From Acidobacteriota bacterium (GTDB lineage Bacteria; Acidobacteriota; Terriglobia; UBA7540): a DNA stretch of 6,656 nucleotides. Below are positions 1 to 6,066 of the stretch, one piece after another. The stretch's first letter is position 1, and each line of letters opens with the position of its first letter. The notes beneath the pieces were generated by a model that was given only the letters and a program-made list of their open reading frames with translations, ran no database searches and was not told the DNA's origin. The stretch spans positions 1-6,656 of the forward strand of contig JAJYHU010000422.1 in assembly GCA_021784615.1 (NCBI GenBank). The letters run 5' to 3'. Both the position numbers and the translations under genes were made by a program.

Positions 1-2
1 CA

Positions 3-95
3 CTAGTTCAGTCACAGGGCGAGAACTCCCTTCTGGCGAGTTCGCCACCCGCCCCGATGCCCGGCTGGCACAACAACTTTGATCAATCTTATTGA
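3..95 (+). CDS. possible C-terminal end of an upstream gene (partial)
   Basis: Frame 3 is open from the window edge to a TGA at 93-95 and would end ...MPGWHNNFDQSY. About two thirds of its third codon positions are G or C. That is compatible with coding and higher than in the competing open frame 2, which ends at a TGA at 80-82. No family is recognised in about 30 residues, and an open stretch this short can occur by chance. If real, its stop lies only 3 nt before the ATG at 99 and 12 nt before the ATG at 108, as expected inside an operon. Confidence 0.25.
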   Translation, partial: LVQSQGENSLLASSPPAPMPGWHNNFDQSY

Positions 96-107
96 GGTAT
101 GGCTCGA

Positions 108-847
108 ATGGAATACCGTTCTCTCACAACTGCATGCTCGATCTTCCCGAAAGGGTTAAGAGGAATCAAAAAGGCCTTGCGCGTGCTGATTCCGGCGCTC
201 GAGGCGCTGTCCCTGATGGCGCAAACTCCGGCGCGTCCGGCGGGCATTTTGCTGAAGGAGAATTTTCTCCATCCCCCGCTGCAATATTCCATAACGCCAT
301 TCTGGTCATGGAATGACACGCTCGTCCGCGACAAAATCATCTGGCAGATGGACCAGATGATGGACAAGGGAGTGCGGGGCCTTTATGCACGCGCGTCCGG
401 GAATCGACCAGAGCCGGACGCCCTACTTTTCAAAAGGCTGGTGGGACGCCATCGGAGTGGCCGTTCGGCATGCCCACAAAGTGGGCTTCCGAACCTGGAT
501 CTACGACGAAGATGGGTGGCGACGTGGCGGACACGGACAGCATCATCAGCAGCACCTGGGCGGGCGGCGGCCGGGCGAAGATTGGGACAGAACAATACCG
601 CGTGTTAATCCTGCCGGGAGTCCGGACGGTATCTCTGGCCGCTTACCGGCAGATCGAGAAGTTGGCCGAGGACGGTATGAGAGTGATCGCCGTGGGCGCC
701 GTGCCGGAAAACTCCGCCGAGCACGGAGCGGACGATCCGGAAGTGATCAGCATTTCCAGGAAGCTGTTTGGGCCGCGCGGCACGGGCATTCTGGTGCGCA
801 GCGGATCAGCGATGATGGCGAACTTGCGAGCGGCGGCCCGCGACGAC
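108..847 (+). pseudogene. GH106-type (alpha-L-rhamnosidase-like) glycosidase remnant
   Basis: Pieces of one protein lie in three frames. Frame 3 (108 to about 386) has a basic-then-hydrophobic N-terminus, a possible signal peptide ending near LSLMAQTPA, followed by PFWSWND and a helix running to GVRGLY. Frame 1 (385 to about 520) continues with MHARPGI, TPYFSKGWW and IYDEDGW. These are the typical opening motifs of GH106-like proteins (PFWSWND, then MHARPG, then YDEDGW). Frame 2 (about 521-847) resumes with DVADTDSI, YRVLILPGVRT and KLFGPRGTG, which resembles a domain found several hundred residues further on in full-length members. The catalytic core between IYDEDGW and YRVLILPG and everything after about 847 are missing, so activity is not expected. 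The ATG at 108 is preferred over 99 because GAGG at 94-97 is well spaced for 108. Family assignment rests on motif recall without a database search. The break at 384-388 and the deletion near 515-521 are described under findings. Confidence 0.7.
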
Positions 848-1643
848 GTGCCGGCGGGTTTCGCAAGCCGATATCCGGACACGCCCATCCTGGAAGGCGA
901 GTGGAGCGGCACAACCAGTTCCTTTATGGCGCCTTCGAGCTCCCTGTCCCGCAAGGTGTGCCGGGCGTTCCTTGAGGAATACAGCTCCCGTTACGGCAAC
1001 GACCACCTCTACGTCCTGGCCGACCTGAGTGAAACGGCGATAAAGGGCAGCGATGAGGCCAAACGGAAATACGTCCTGGACCTGCCGCGCGTGAATTTTG
1101 AGGTGATCCGGGAGATCGATCCCCAGGGCATCGGACTTTTGCAGGGCTGGACGTTTCTCGGGAAAGAGTGGCCGGCAGCCCGTGCGCGGGAGTGCATTCA
1201 ACAACTGCCGGCTGAAAGCATCCGGGTGGTCGACTTCTGGGCCGAACGGCAGCCCCTGTATAAGCAAATGGATTACTTCGCGGGGACGCCATGGATTTTC
1301 GGGATATTAAATTCTTTTGGCGGCGACGCCCATCTGCACGGTGACATGCGGATGCTGGGGAAACAAATGAAGACCGTCAGCCAGGACGCTCAAGCCCGGA
1401 AGTGTACTGGGTTCGCCCTCGTCAATGAGGTTAGTGGAGATTTTTATCGAGGGGCTCCGGCGGCAGCTCCGGAACTGGCAGCGCACCACGCGCTATCAGC
1501 CGGACGAAGTCATCATGGCAGCCCAATACGAGCAGATTGAGCGAAAATGGGTTGAGCAGGGTTTCCCGTTAGTGGAGTTTCAGCCGGCTCCGCAGGAAAC
1601 GATCCCCACGGTGCGGCGGATTCTTCAACAGATCGAAGCTTAG
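848..1643 (+). pseudogene. GH89 alpha-N-acetylglucosaminidase (NAGLU-like) remnant
   Basis: From VPAGFASRYPD (848) the frame-2 translation follows the GH89 barrel closely: a W and FMAP segment, FLEEYSSRYGNDHLY, an E at 1031-1033, LLQGWTFLGKEW, VVDFWAERQPLYK, PWIFGILNSFGGD, and an E at 1427-1429. Recalled alignment to human NAGLU places these glutamates at the catalytic positions E316 and E446. They are 132 residues apart here against 130 in the human enzyme. Directly after the second glutamate the homology jumps to frame 3 (about 1434-1643), where EIFIEGLRRQL and a last helix up to RRILQQIEA resemble the very C-terminus of GH89. The N-terminal domain, the start of the barrel and some 240 residues between the second glutamate and the tail are missing. 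The family removes terminal alpha-GlcNAc from glycoconjugates, but this fragment should be inactive. The original TAG at 1641-1643 appears to be retained, 55 nt before the next ATG. Confidence 0.75.
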
Positions 1644-1688
1644 TCCATCAATCAGCGTGATCCTCGGGAACGACAGAGGTTCACTGGC

Positions 1689-1694
1689 AGGAGG
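1689..1694 (+). promoter_or_regulatory. Shine-Dalgarno site for the Tat propeller gene
   Basis: AGGAGG, a perfect anti-16S match, lies 4 nt before the ATG at 1699. It supports that ATG over the in-frame GTG at 1657, which would add 14 residues ahead of the twin-arginine motif. Confidence 0.7.
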
Positions 1695-1698
1695 CGGT

Positions 1699-3207
1699 AT
1701 GAAACGACGAAGGTTCTTGCGACAAATGGCGGGGTCTGTCGCGGTTGCGCCGCTCGCTTCCAGGCTGAGCGTTCGCGGCTTGGGCCGGCCCGATCCGAAG
1801 GCGACGGCGCTCGACGTGAAATCCGAGCGGCAGCTTTTTATTGACGACTCCCTCATCGCCCAAAGCCGCGGGGTGCGACTTGTCGTCAGCCGCCCTGCCC
1901 CAACCGGCGAGCGGTGCCTTGTTGCCGACAAGCCGTGGGAAGGATTCGGCGTTCTGGCCTACAACTCCATCATGGAGGATTCCGGCACACTCAAGCTGTG
2001 GTATGACGCGATTGCGAACGACGGCAGCCGCTGGTGCTGTTACGCGACATCGACCGACGGGGTGCATTGGGAGAAACCCAACCTGGGCATTGTTCCGTTT
2101 AACGGCAGCCGCGACACCAATATCGTATTTCCGCCCAAACGCATGGACCACGAGCCGAATTGCGTGTTCAAGGATACCAACCCCGACTGCCCCGACTCCC
2201 AAAGATACAAGATGGTCGCGAATCTCCACCCGCCGGGACAGAAGAGGGGAACTTATGTGGCGGCCTCATCCGACGGTCTTCATTGGAAACTGATGAAGGA
2301 TTCTCCCGCCTTCCGCCCGAGCGATACCAATAACATCTGCTTTTACGACCATCGAATCGGGAAGTATGTGGGATACGTGCGCGTCTGGGACCCGGAACGA
2401 AAGGTGGGCCGGTGCGTCTTTGATGACATCACGGACTGGGGCAAAGAAGAAATCGTCTTTTCTTACGATCGGCGGGATGAACAGGGACTTGATCCGCAAC
2501 TCTTCTCCGCAATGGACTTTTACACTTCCGCGGCCATCAAGTATCCGCACGCTGAAAACGTCTACCTTATCTTCCCGTCAGCGTACTACCATTACCAGGA
2601 AGCTGCCGCGCGCCGCATGGGCTCCGTGAGTCCCAGGAACGACGGCCCCCTCGATATCCAATTTGCTTCCAGCCGGGATGGCGTCGCTTGGACGCGTTTG
2701 GACCGCAGGCCGTTTATCAGCCGCGGCGTGGCCGGAGGTTTTGCCAGCGGTTACGCCTATATGGCTTCAGGGATCATCAGCCGGCCGGAAGAGATTTGGC
2801 TTTATTACGCCGTTTCAGACCATACCCATGGAAACTACGACGTGGCGCGCGATAAATTCGTCGGCACGATTACCAGAGCCCGCCTGCGCAGGGATGGGTT
2901 TGTATCCGCGGATGCCGACTACGCGGGCGGCGAATTGACGACTCCTCCCTTGCTGTTTTCCGGGCGCCAGCTGAACTTGAATGTCGATACCGGCGCGGGA
3001 GGATGCGCGCGCGTCGAGATTCAGCCGGAAACGGGCCTTTCCATCGAGGGATTCTCAGCCGGAGATTGCGACCCCATCAACGGGAATTTTATCCGCAAAA
3101 CTGTTTCATGGCGCGGCAAGAGCGATCTGAGCCGGCTCGCCGGAACACGCGTCCGGCTTCATTTTGTGATGAACGATACCAAGCTCTATTCTTTCAAGTT
3201 CGACTGA
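1699..3207 (+). CDS. Tat-exported five-bladed beta-propeller glycosidase-like protein
   Basis: This is an intact protein of about 502 residues. It opens with a twin-arginine signal (KRRRFLRQ at residues 2-9, then a short hydrophobic stretch to about residue 20), so export of a folded protein through Tat is likely. After QLFIDD (45-50) come propeller-type repeats with the SxDGxxW signature at residues 118-124 (STDGVHW), 190-196 (SSDGLHW) and 325-331 (SRDGVAW). Such repeats are common in GH43/GH32-like and sialidase-like propellers. From about residue 405 a C-terminal beta-sandwich follows: GGELTTPP, a VEIQPETG strand, GFSAGDCDPI, and an end of LYSFKFD. This layout recalls uncharacterised GH32/GH43-like proteins of Planctomycetota, Verrucomicrobiota and Acidobacteriota. 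I cannot place a catalytic acid pair with confidence, so a hydrolase or sugar-binding role is inferred from the fold and from the neighbouring GH106/GH89 remnants and galM. Base composition resembles that of its neighbours. Confidence 0.8.
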   Translation: MKRRRFLRQMAGSVAVAPLASRLSVRGLGRPDPKATALDVKSERQLFIDDSLIAQSRGVRLVVSRPAPTGERCLVADKPWEGFGVLAYNSIMEDSGTLKLWYDAIANDGSRWCCYATSTDGVHWEKPNLGIVPFNGSRDTNIVFPPKRMDHEPNCVFKDTNPDCPDSQRYKMVANLHPPGQKRGTYVAASSDGLHWKLMKDSPAFRPSDTNNICFYDHRIGKYVGYVRVWDPERKVGRCVFDDITDWGKEEIVFSYDRRDEQGLDPQLFSAMDFYTSAAIKYPHAENVYLIFPSAYYHYQEAAARRMGSVSPRNDGPLDIQFASSRDGVAWTRLDRRPFISRGVAGGFASGYAYMASGIISRPEEIWLYYAVSDHTHGNYDVARDKFVGTITRARLRRDGFVSADADYAGGELTTPPLLFSGRQLNLNVDTGAGGCARVEIQPETGLSIEGFSAGDCDPINGNFIRKTVSWRGKSDLSRLAGTRVRLHFVMNDTKLYSFKFD

Positions 3208-3283
3208 GCGGCAAAGCCCGCGTGGTTTTGGCCGCGCAGGACGAGCGCTCAACGCGCAAAGTCTGCTTCGGCGGATAAGCGCC

Positions 3284-3306
3284 TGCCCCGTTGCTGCATC
3301 GGGGCA
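3284..3306 (+). terminator. hairpin between the propeller gene and galM
   Basis: TGCCCCG (3284-3290) and CGGGGCA (3300-3306) form a perfect 7-bp GC-rich stem with a 9-nt loop, 77 nt after the propeller stop codon. No clean T-tract follows (AGATGTTTCG), so it may be a weak terminator, an mRNA-stabilising stem or chance. Nothing else was recognised in the 207-nt gap. No convincing -35/-10 pair was found for galM. Confidence 0.35.
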
Positions 3307-3407
3307 AGATGTTTCGCTATCTTTGATGGTATTCTGGATGTTCGGCATTCGCAGTGAACCTTCGATGTGAAGACCGAGTCTTTTGTTCGAGCGTCAAACA
3401 TCTGAGC

Positions 3408-3414
3408 AGGGGGA
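3408..3414 (+). promoter_or_regulatory. Shine-Dalgarno-like stretch directly before galM
   Basis: AGGGGGA abuts the ATG at 3415 and is only a few bases from the in-frame ATG at 3418. The spacing is shorter than usual for either. It suits 3418 slightly better, which would shorten the protein by one residue. Confidence 0.4.
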
Positions 3415-4557
3415 ATGATGATCTGGCCTGGAAATTTCGCATTAGGGTTCATGCTGGAAGGCGGCAGCAGCCTTGCAGGCGGCGGTAAAACGCCAAAAAC
3501 CGGAATCACAAAAAGCGTGTTCGGCAAAATGCCGGACGGGCGGAAAATGAATCTTTATACGCTCCGGAACAGGAACGGCATTCAGGTGGAAATTACGAAC
3601 TACGGCGGCAAAATTGTTTCGCTTTGGGTTCCCGACCGCAACGGAAATCTGGCGGACGTCGTTCTCGGCTTCAACAACCTGGCCCCCTATCTCGGCAACG
3701 AACCGCATTTCGGCACCTTGATCGGCCGGTTTGGCAATCGCATCGCCGGCGGCCGCTTTACACTCGAAGGCGTAGAGATTCAGCTTCCGCTGAATCGCCC
3801 TCCGAACACCCTGCACGGAGGCATGGAAGGGTTTGACAGAAAAGTCTGGACAGCGCGCGGGATCCCCGGGAATCCTCCCGGGATCGAATTGACGTACGTA
3901 AGCCCGGACGGCGAAGAAAAGTTTCCCGGCAACCTCGCGGCAAAGGCCGTCTACACGTTGACAGACTCGAACGAACTCCGGCTCGATTACACGGCAAGCA
4001 CGGACAAAACGACGATCGTGAATCTGACCAATCACTCCTATTTCAACCTGGCTGGCCACGGCAACGGAGATATTCTGGGCCACCTCATGATGATCAATGC
4101 CGACCAATTTACTCCCACTGATTCCGCGCAAATCCCCACGGGCGAGATTCGCAGCGTGGCCTCAACCCCCTTCGATTTCCGCGAGCCGACCGCAATCGGC
4201 GCGCGAATCGATCAGGACGACCCGCAATTAAAATCCGGCAGAGGCTACGACCACAATTTTGTGCTGAATCACGACGGACACGATTTGGCGCTGGCGGCGC
4301 GCGCCGTCGATCCGACATCAGGCCGCGCCATGGAAGTCCTGACCACCCAGCCGGGAGTCCAGTTCTATACCGGGAATTTCCTCGACGGCAGCCTCCGCGG
4401 CAAGGAGGGTAAAACCTATCCGCGCAGATCCGCATTCTGCCTGGAAACGCAGCACTTTCCCGACGCTCCCAACCATCCCAATTTCCCCTCGACCGTGCTC
4501 AAGCCCGGCGAGACCTATCAGGAAACGGCTATCTTCCGGTTTTCCACGACGGCGTGA
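3415..4557 (+). CDS. galM: aldose 1-epimerase (mutarotase)
   Basis: This is a 380-residue member of the GalM family, which interconverts alpha and beta anomers of aldoses such as galactose or glucose. The family landmarks are all present in order: TNYGG (61-65), GRFGNRIAGG (104-113), LHGGMEGFDRKVW with H134, SPDGEEKFPG (163-172), TNHSYFNL with the catalytic-type H207, GYDHNFVL with D279, QPGVQFYTGN (312-321) and LETQHFPD with the catalytic-base-type E344. The C-terminus is intact (GETYQETAIFRF). About 30 residues precede the first conserved stretch (ITKSVFGKMPDG). They look like a poor export signal (FALGFMLEGGSSLAGGG) with a Glu in the would-be hydrophobic core, so localisation is uncertain. 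Many related bacterial proteins with the ITKSxFGKxPDG start are secreted. Following glycosidase remnants and a propeller protein, it would process sugars released by that pathway. The symbol is by family, with substrate unproven. Confidence 0.93.
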   Translation: MMIWPGNFALGFMLEGGSSLAGGGKTPKTGITKSVFGKMPDGRKMNLYTLRNRNGIQVEITNYGGKIVSLWVPDRNGNLADVVLGFNNLAPYLGNEPHFGTLIGRFGNRIAGGRFTLEGVEIQLPLNRPPNTLHGGMEGFDRKVWTARGIPGNPPGIELTYVSPDGEEKFPGNLAAKAVYTLTDSNELRLDYTASTDKTTIVNLTNHSYFNLAGHGNGDILGHLMMINADQFTPTDSAQIPTGEIRSVASTPFDFREPTAIGARIDQDDPQLKSGRGYDHNFVLNHDGHDLALAARAVDPTSGRAMEVLTTQPGVQFYTGNFLDGSLRGKEGKTYPRRSAFCLETQHFPDAPNHPNFPSTVLKPGETYQETAIFRFSTTA

Positions 4558-4637
4558 TCCGTGCCGGTGTCCGTGCCTTCGTGGCGCACCATTTTCCCCG
4601 CGACTCGATTGCAAATCAAGGACTCGTCAAGAAGGAG
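4558..4637. other. intergenic gap between convergent genes
   Basis: This 80-nt gap separates the stop codons of galM and the metallopeptidase-like gene. It contains TCCGTGCC twice (4558-4565 and 4570-4577) and a small stem, GTGCC (4573-4577) with GGCGC (4583-4587) including one G-T pair, followed by ACCATTTTCC on the + strand. A shared terminator is expected by position, but the stem is short and the T-tract is poor, so this is only a candidate. Confidence 0.3.
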
Positions 4638-5423
4638 TTACTCGGAGAAAATCCTCTTCAGCCGGTCGCGGACGCTCCGATAATGCGGATAGCTTTTTTC
4701 CGCCTCGCGAAACGCCCGGGAATGCACCACCCGGCGTATGCCGCGGCGCTCCAGCGGAAAGCGGATGTGAAGCATTTCATGAAAGACCAGATACTCGACC
4801 ACGTCGCCGGGAACTGAGGGCGAATCGAGGCTCCTGCTGATCGTAATCGTTTTGTGCGCCGGGTCGTAATGCCCCAGCACGGTCCGTGAGCGGCCCACGC
4901 TCCAGCCAATCCGGTTGCAGGAAAGCTCCTGTTTGAAAAACCGCTCATTCACGCTGGCAAATATTTTTTCCAAATCGAAGTGCCGGCCTTGCGGCGAAAG
5001 CAAGCGGATGCGCCCGCGCTTGCGCCGGGCTTCATCAATCTGGCGGCGAACCGCCGGCTCAAAGATGTAAGCAAGATAGCACTCGCGCGCCTCCACAGAG
5101 GCTTGGCGCCGGAAAAGCTGCGTCAGTAGAAGCTCGGCAAGAGCCTCCAGCACAAGGGGCGGCGCTTCCTGCAAAATATCGGAAATCCGAACCTTCGCCC
5201 GGTTGCCGGTCAAGTTGATGTTGCTGCGGAGGCTTGAAAACGGCTTGTATTCGATATGGAAATCCGGCACGGAACGCCGGATGCCCAAGCGCCGGAAGAC
5301 CCGGGCGAATACAAACTCGGGCGTTGTGGAGGGATGGAGGGACAAGGCCAATTGTTGTGGTTTATCCGACAAAGGGCTGACTCTCAACGCAACCTTAATT
5401 CTCGCCGCAGTCTCCGGCGCCAT
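4638..5423 (-). CDS. SprT/YgjP-like zincin metallopeptidase-domain protein
   Basis: The protein has 261 residues and no signal peptide, so it is probably cytoplasmic. Its C-terminal third carries a zinc-protease signature. VVEYLVFHEMLH has HExxH at residues 215-219, with E216 as the expected catalytic residue. H234 in VHSRAFREAEKSYPHY is the likely third ligand. The preceding strand region (LGHYDPAHKTITISRSL, 183-199) is what precedes the HExxH helix in SprT-like and YgjP/DUF45-like proteins. The HSxxF spacing and the PHYRSVRDRLK tail lean towards YgjP. Residues 1-145 form an N-terminal region not recognised as part of either family, with STTPEFVFARVFRRLG and a basic helical stretch around 125-140. 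The ATG at 5421-5423 overlaps the preceding gene by 29 nt and has only a weak AAGAAAG upstream. In-frame TTG codons at residues 13 and 18 would shorten or remove the overlap. Proteolytic activity and substrate are inferred or unknown. Confidence 0.75.
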   Translation of the reverse strand: MAPETAARIKVALRVSPLSDKPQQLALSLHPSTTPEFVFARVFRRLGIRRSVPDFHIEYKPFSSLRSNINLTGNRAKVRISDILQEAPPLVLEALAELLLTQLFRRQASVEARECYLAYIFEPAVRRQIDEARRKRGRIRLLSPQGRHFDLEKIFASVNERFFKQELSCNRIGWSVGRSRTVLGHYDPAHKTITISRSLDSPSVPGDVVEYLVFHEMLHIRFPLERRGIRRVVHSRAFREAEKSYPHYRSVRDRLKRIFSE

Positions 5424-6066
5424 CTTTCTTGCGGGAATGCTTCCTCAGTTTTTTTTCTTCCTGCTTGTTGAGCTTCTCTTCTTCCTTGTTTCGCTTCGCT
5501 GCTTCTTTGCGAGCCTGCTTGAGGGCTCGCGCCTCAGCCTTCACATCGCGCTTCATCGCGGGGAACTTTTTCTCCTGGACGGCTAAGGCCTGGGTCGCCC
5601 CGTCAATCGTATCGTTCAAATTTGCAATAGCGTCACGCAGGGAGCCTGAATCTTCGCGGACATCGGCGTAACTCCGAAAATGTTGAAGCTGTTGCAGTTG
5701 CCTGGGACCCTCGCTCAAAAGCCGGCGCAGACCGCTGCGCATGTCGCCGTTATGGTCAAATTGATACTGAATCCAATCCTTCAACTCGTTGTCGATTGAA
5801 ATATATTGCTGAAGCAGTTCGCCGGCCTGGCTGCCGGCATTCTCCGGAGCTTCGGGAGACGTGTTTTGCAATCCATCAATGCGATTCAAGCGCGCCTGAG
5901 CAATTGAAAGGTAAACCTTGATGCGGTCTGAGGGATCCTGCGCGTCGCGCAAGCGGTTCCGCTCGGCGGAATTCAGAGGATCACTCTGCTGTGCAAAGGC
6001 CTGGGGAGCCGCCAGCAGCACAAAAACCATCAAACTGGACTGCAAAGCTCGGTAGAAACTGTTCAT
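5395..6066 (-). CDS. secreted helical protein with Lys/Glu-rich C-terminal coiled coil
   Basis: The protein has 223 residues and no function that I recognise. A clear Sec signal peptide (residues 1-25, LMVFVLLAAPQAFA, cleavage before QQSDP) predicts export. The mature part is almost wholly helical: DPSDRIKVYLSIAQARLNRI (44-63), LLQQYISIDNELKDW (84-98), then further helices. The last 60 residues (from about EKKFPAMKRD) are dominated by K, E, R and A, as in a charged coiled coil or single alpha-helix. No cysteine lies near the cleavage site, so it is not an obvious lipoprotein. Its ATG (6064-6066) overlaps the stop of the preceding gene as ATGA, which indicates translational coupling. It shares several spaced motifs with that preceding gene product, so the two are probably paralogues. 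Coding for the tail includes a run of eight A on the - strand (5449-5456). Confidence 0.8.
   Translation of the reverse strand: MNSFYRALQSSLMVFVLLAAPQAFAQQSDPLNSAERNRLRDAQDPSDRIKVYLSIAQARLNRIDGLQNTSPEAPENAGSQAGELLQQYISIDNELKDWIQYQFDHNGDMRSGLRRLLSEGPRQLQQLQHFRSYADVREDSGSLRDAIANLNDTIDGATQALAVQEKKFPAMKRDVKAEARALKQARKEAAKRNKEEEKLNKQEEKKLRKHSRKKDGAGDCGEN

Noticed and set aside
18..46. Stem GAACTC/GAGTTC extended by GGC/GCC across a bulge, as a possible terminator
   Set aside because: It has a bulged stem, no T-tract follows, and it lies in a possibly coding stretch.
806..1292. Long minus-strand open frames opposite the GH89 remnant
   Set aside because: Their translations show no recognisable motifs, while the + strand gives clear GH89 similarity. 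They are antisense shadows of G+C-rich coding sequence.
1657..1698. GTG start extending the propeller protein by 14 residues
   Set aside because: The AGGAGG site and the twin-arginine signal fit the ATG at 1699 much better.
3861..3885. Strong palindrome GATCC-C-CGGG / CCCG-GGATC inside galM
   Set aside because: It encodes an ordinary Gly/Pro loop (GIPGNPPGI) where GalM proteins vary in length. No second copy or target duplication was seen, so it is probably coincidental.
3442..4131. 229-codon minus-strand open frame opposite galM
   Set aside because: The + strand encodes a complete, well-conserved aldose epimerase over the same bases. The antisense product has no signal or domain.
4573..4600. 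Rho-independent terminator between the convergent genes
   Set aside because: The stem is only 5 bp with a wobble pair and the T-run is short. It is kept only as a note in the intergenic entry.
5440..5530. Pyrimidine-rich + strand tract as a possible regulatory or repeat element
   Set aside because: It is explained by Lys/Glu codons of the charged tail on the - strand.
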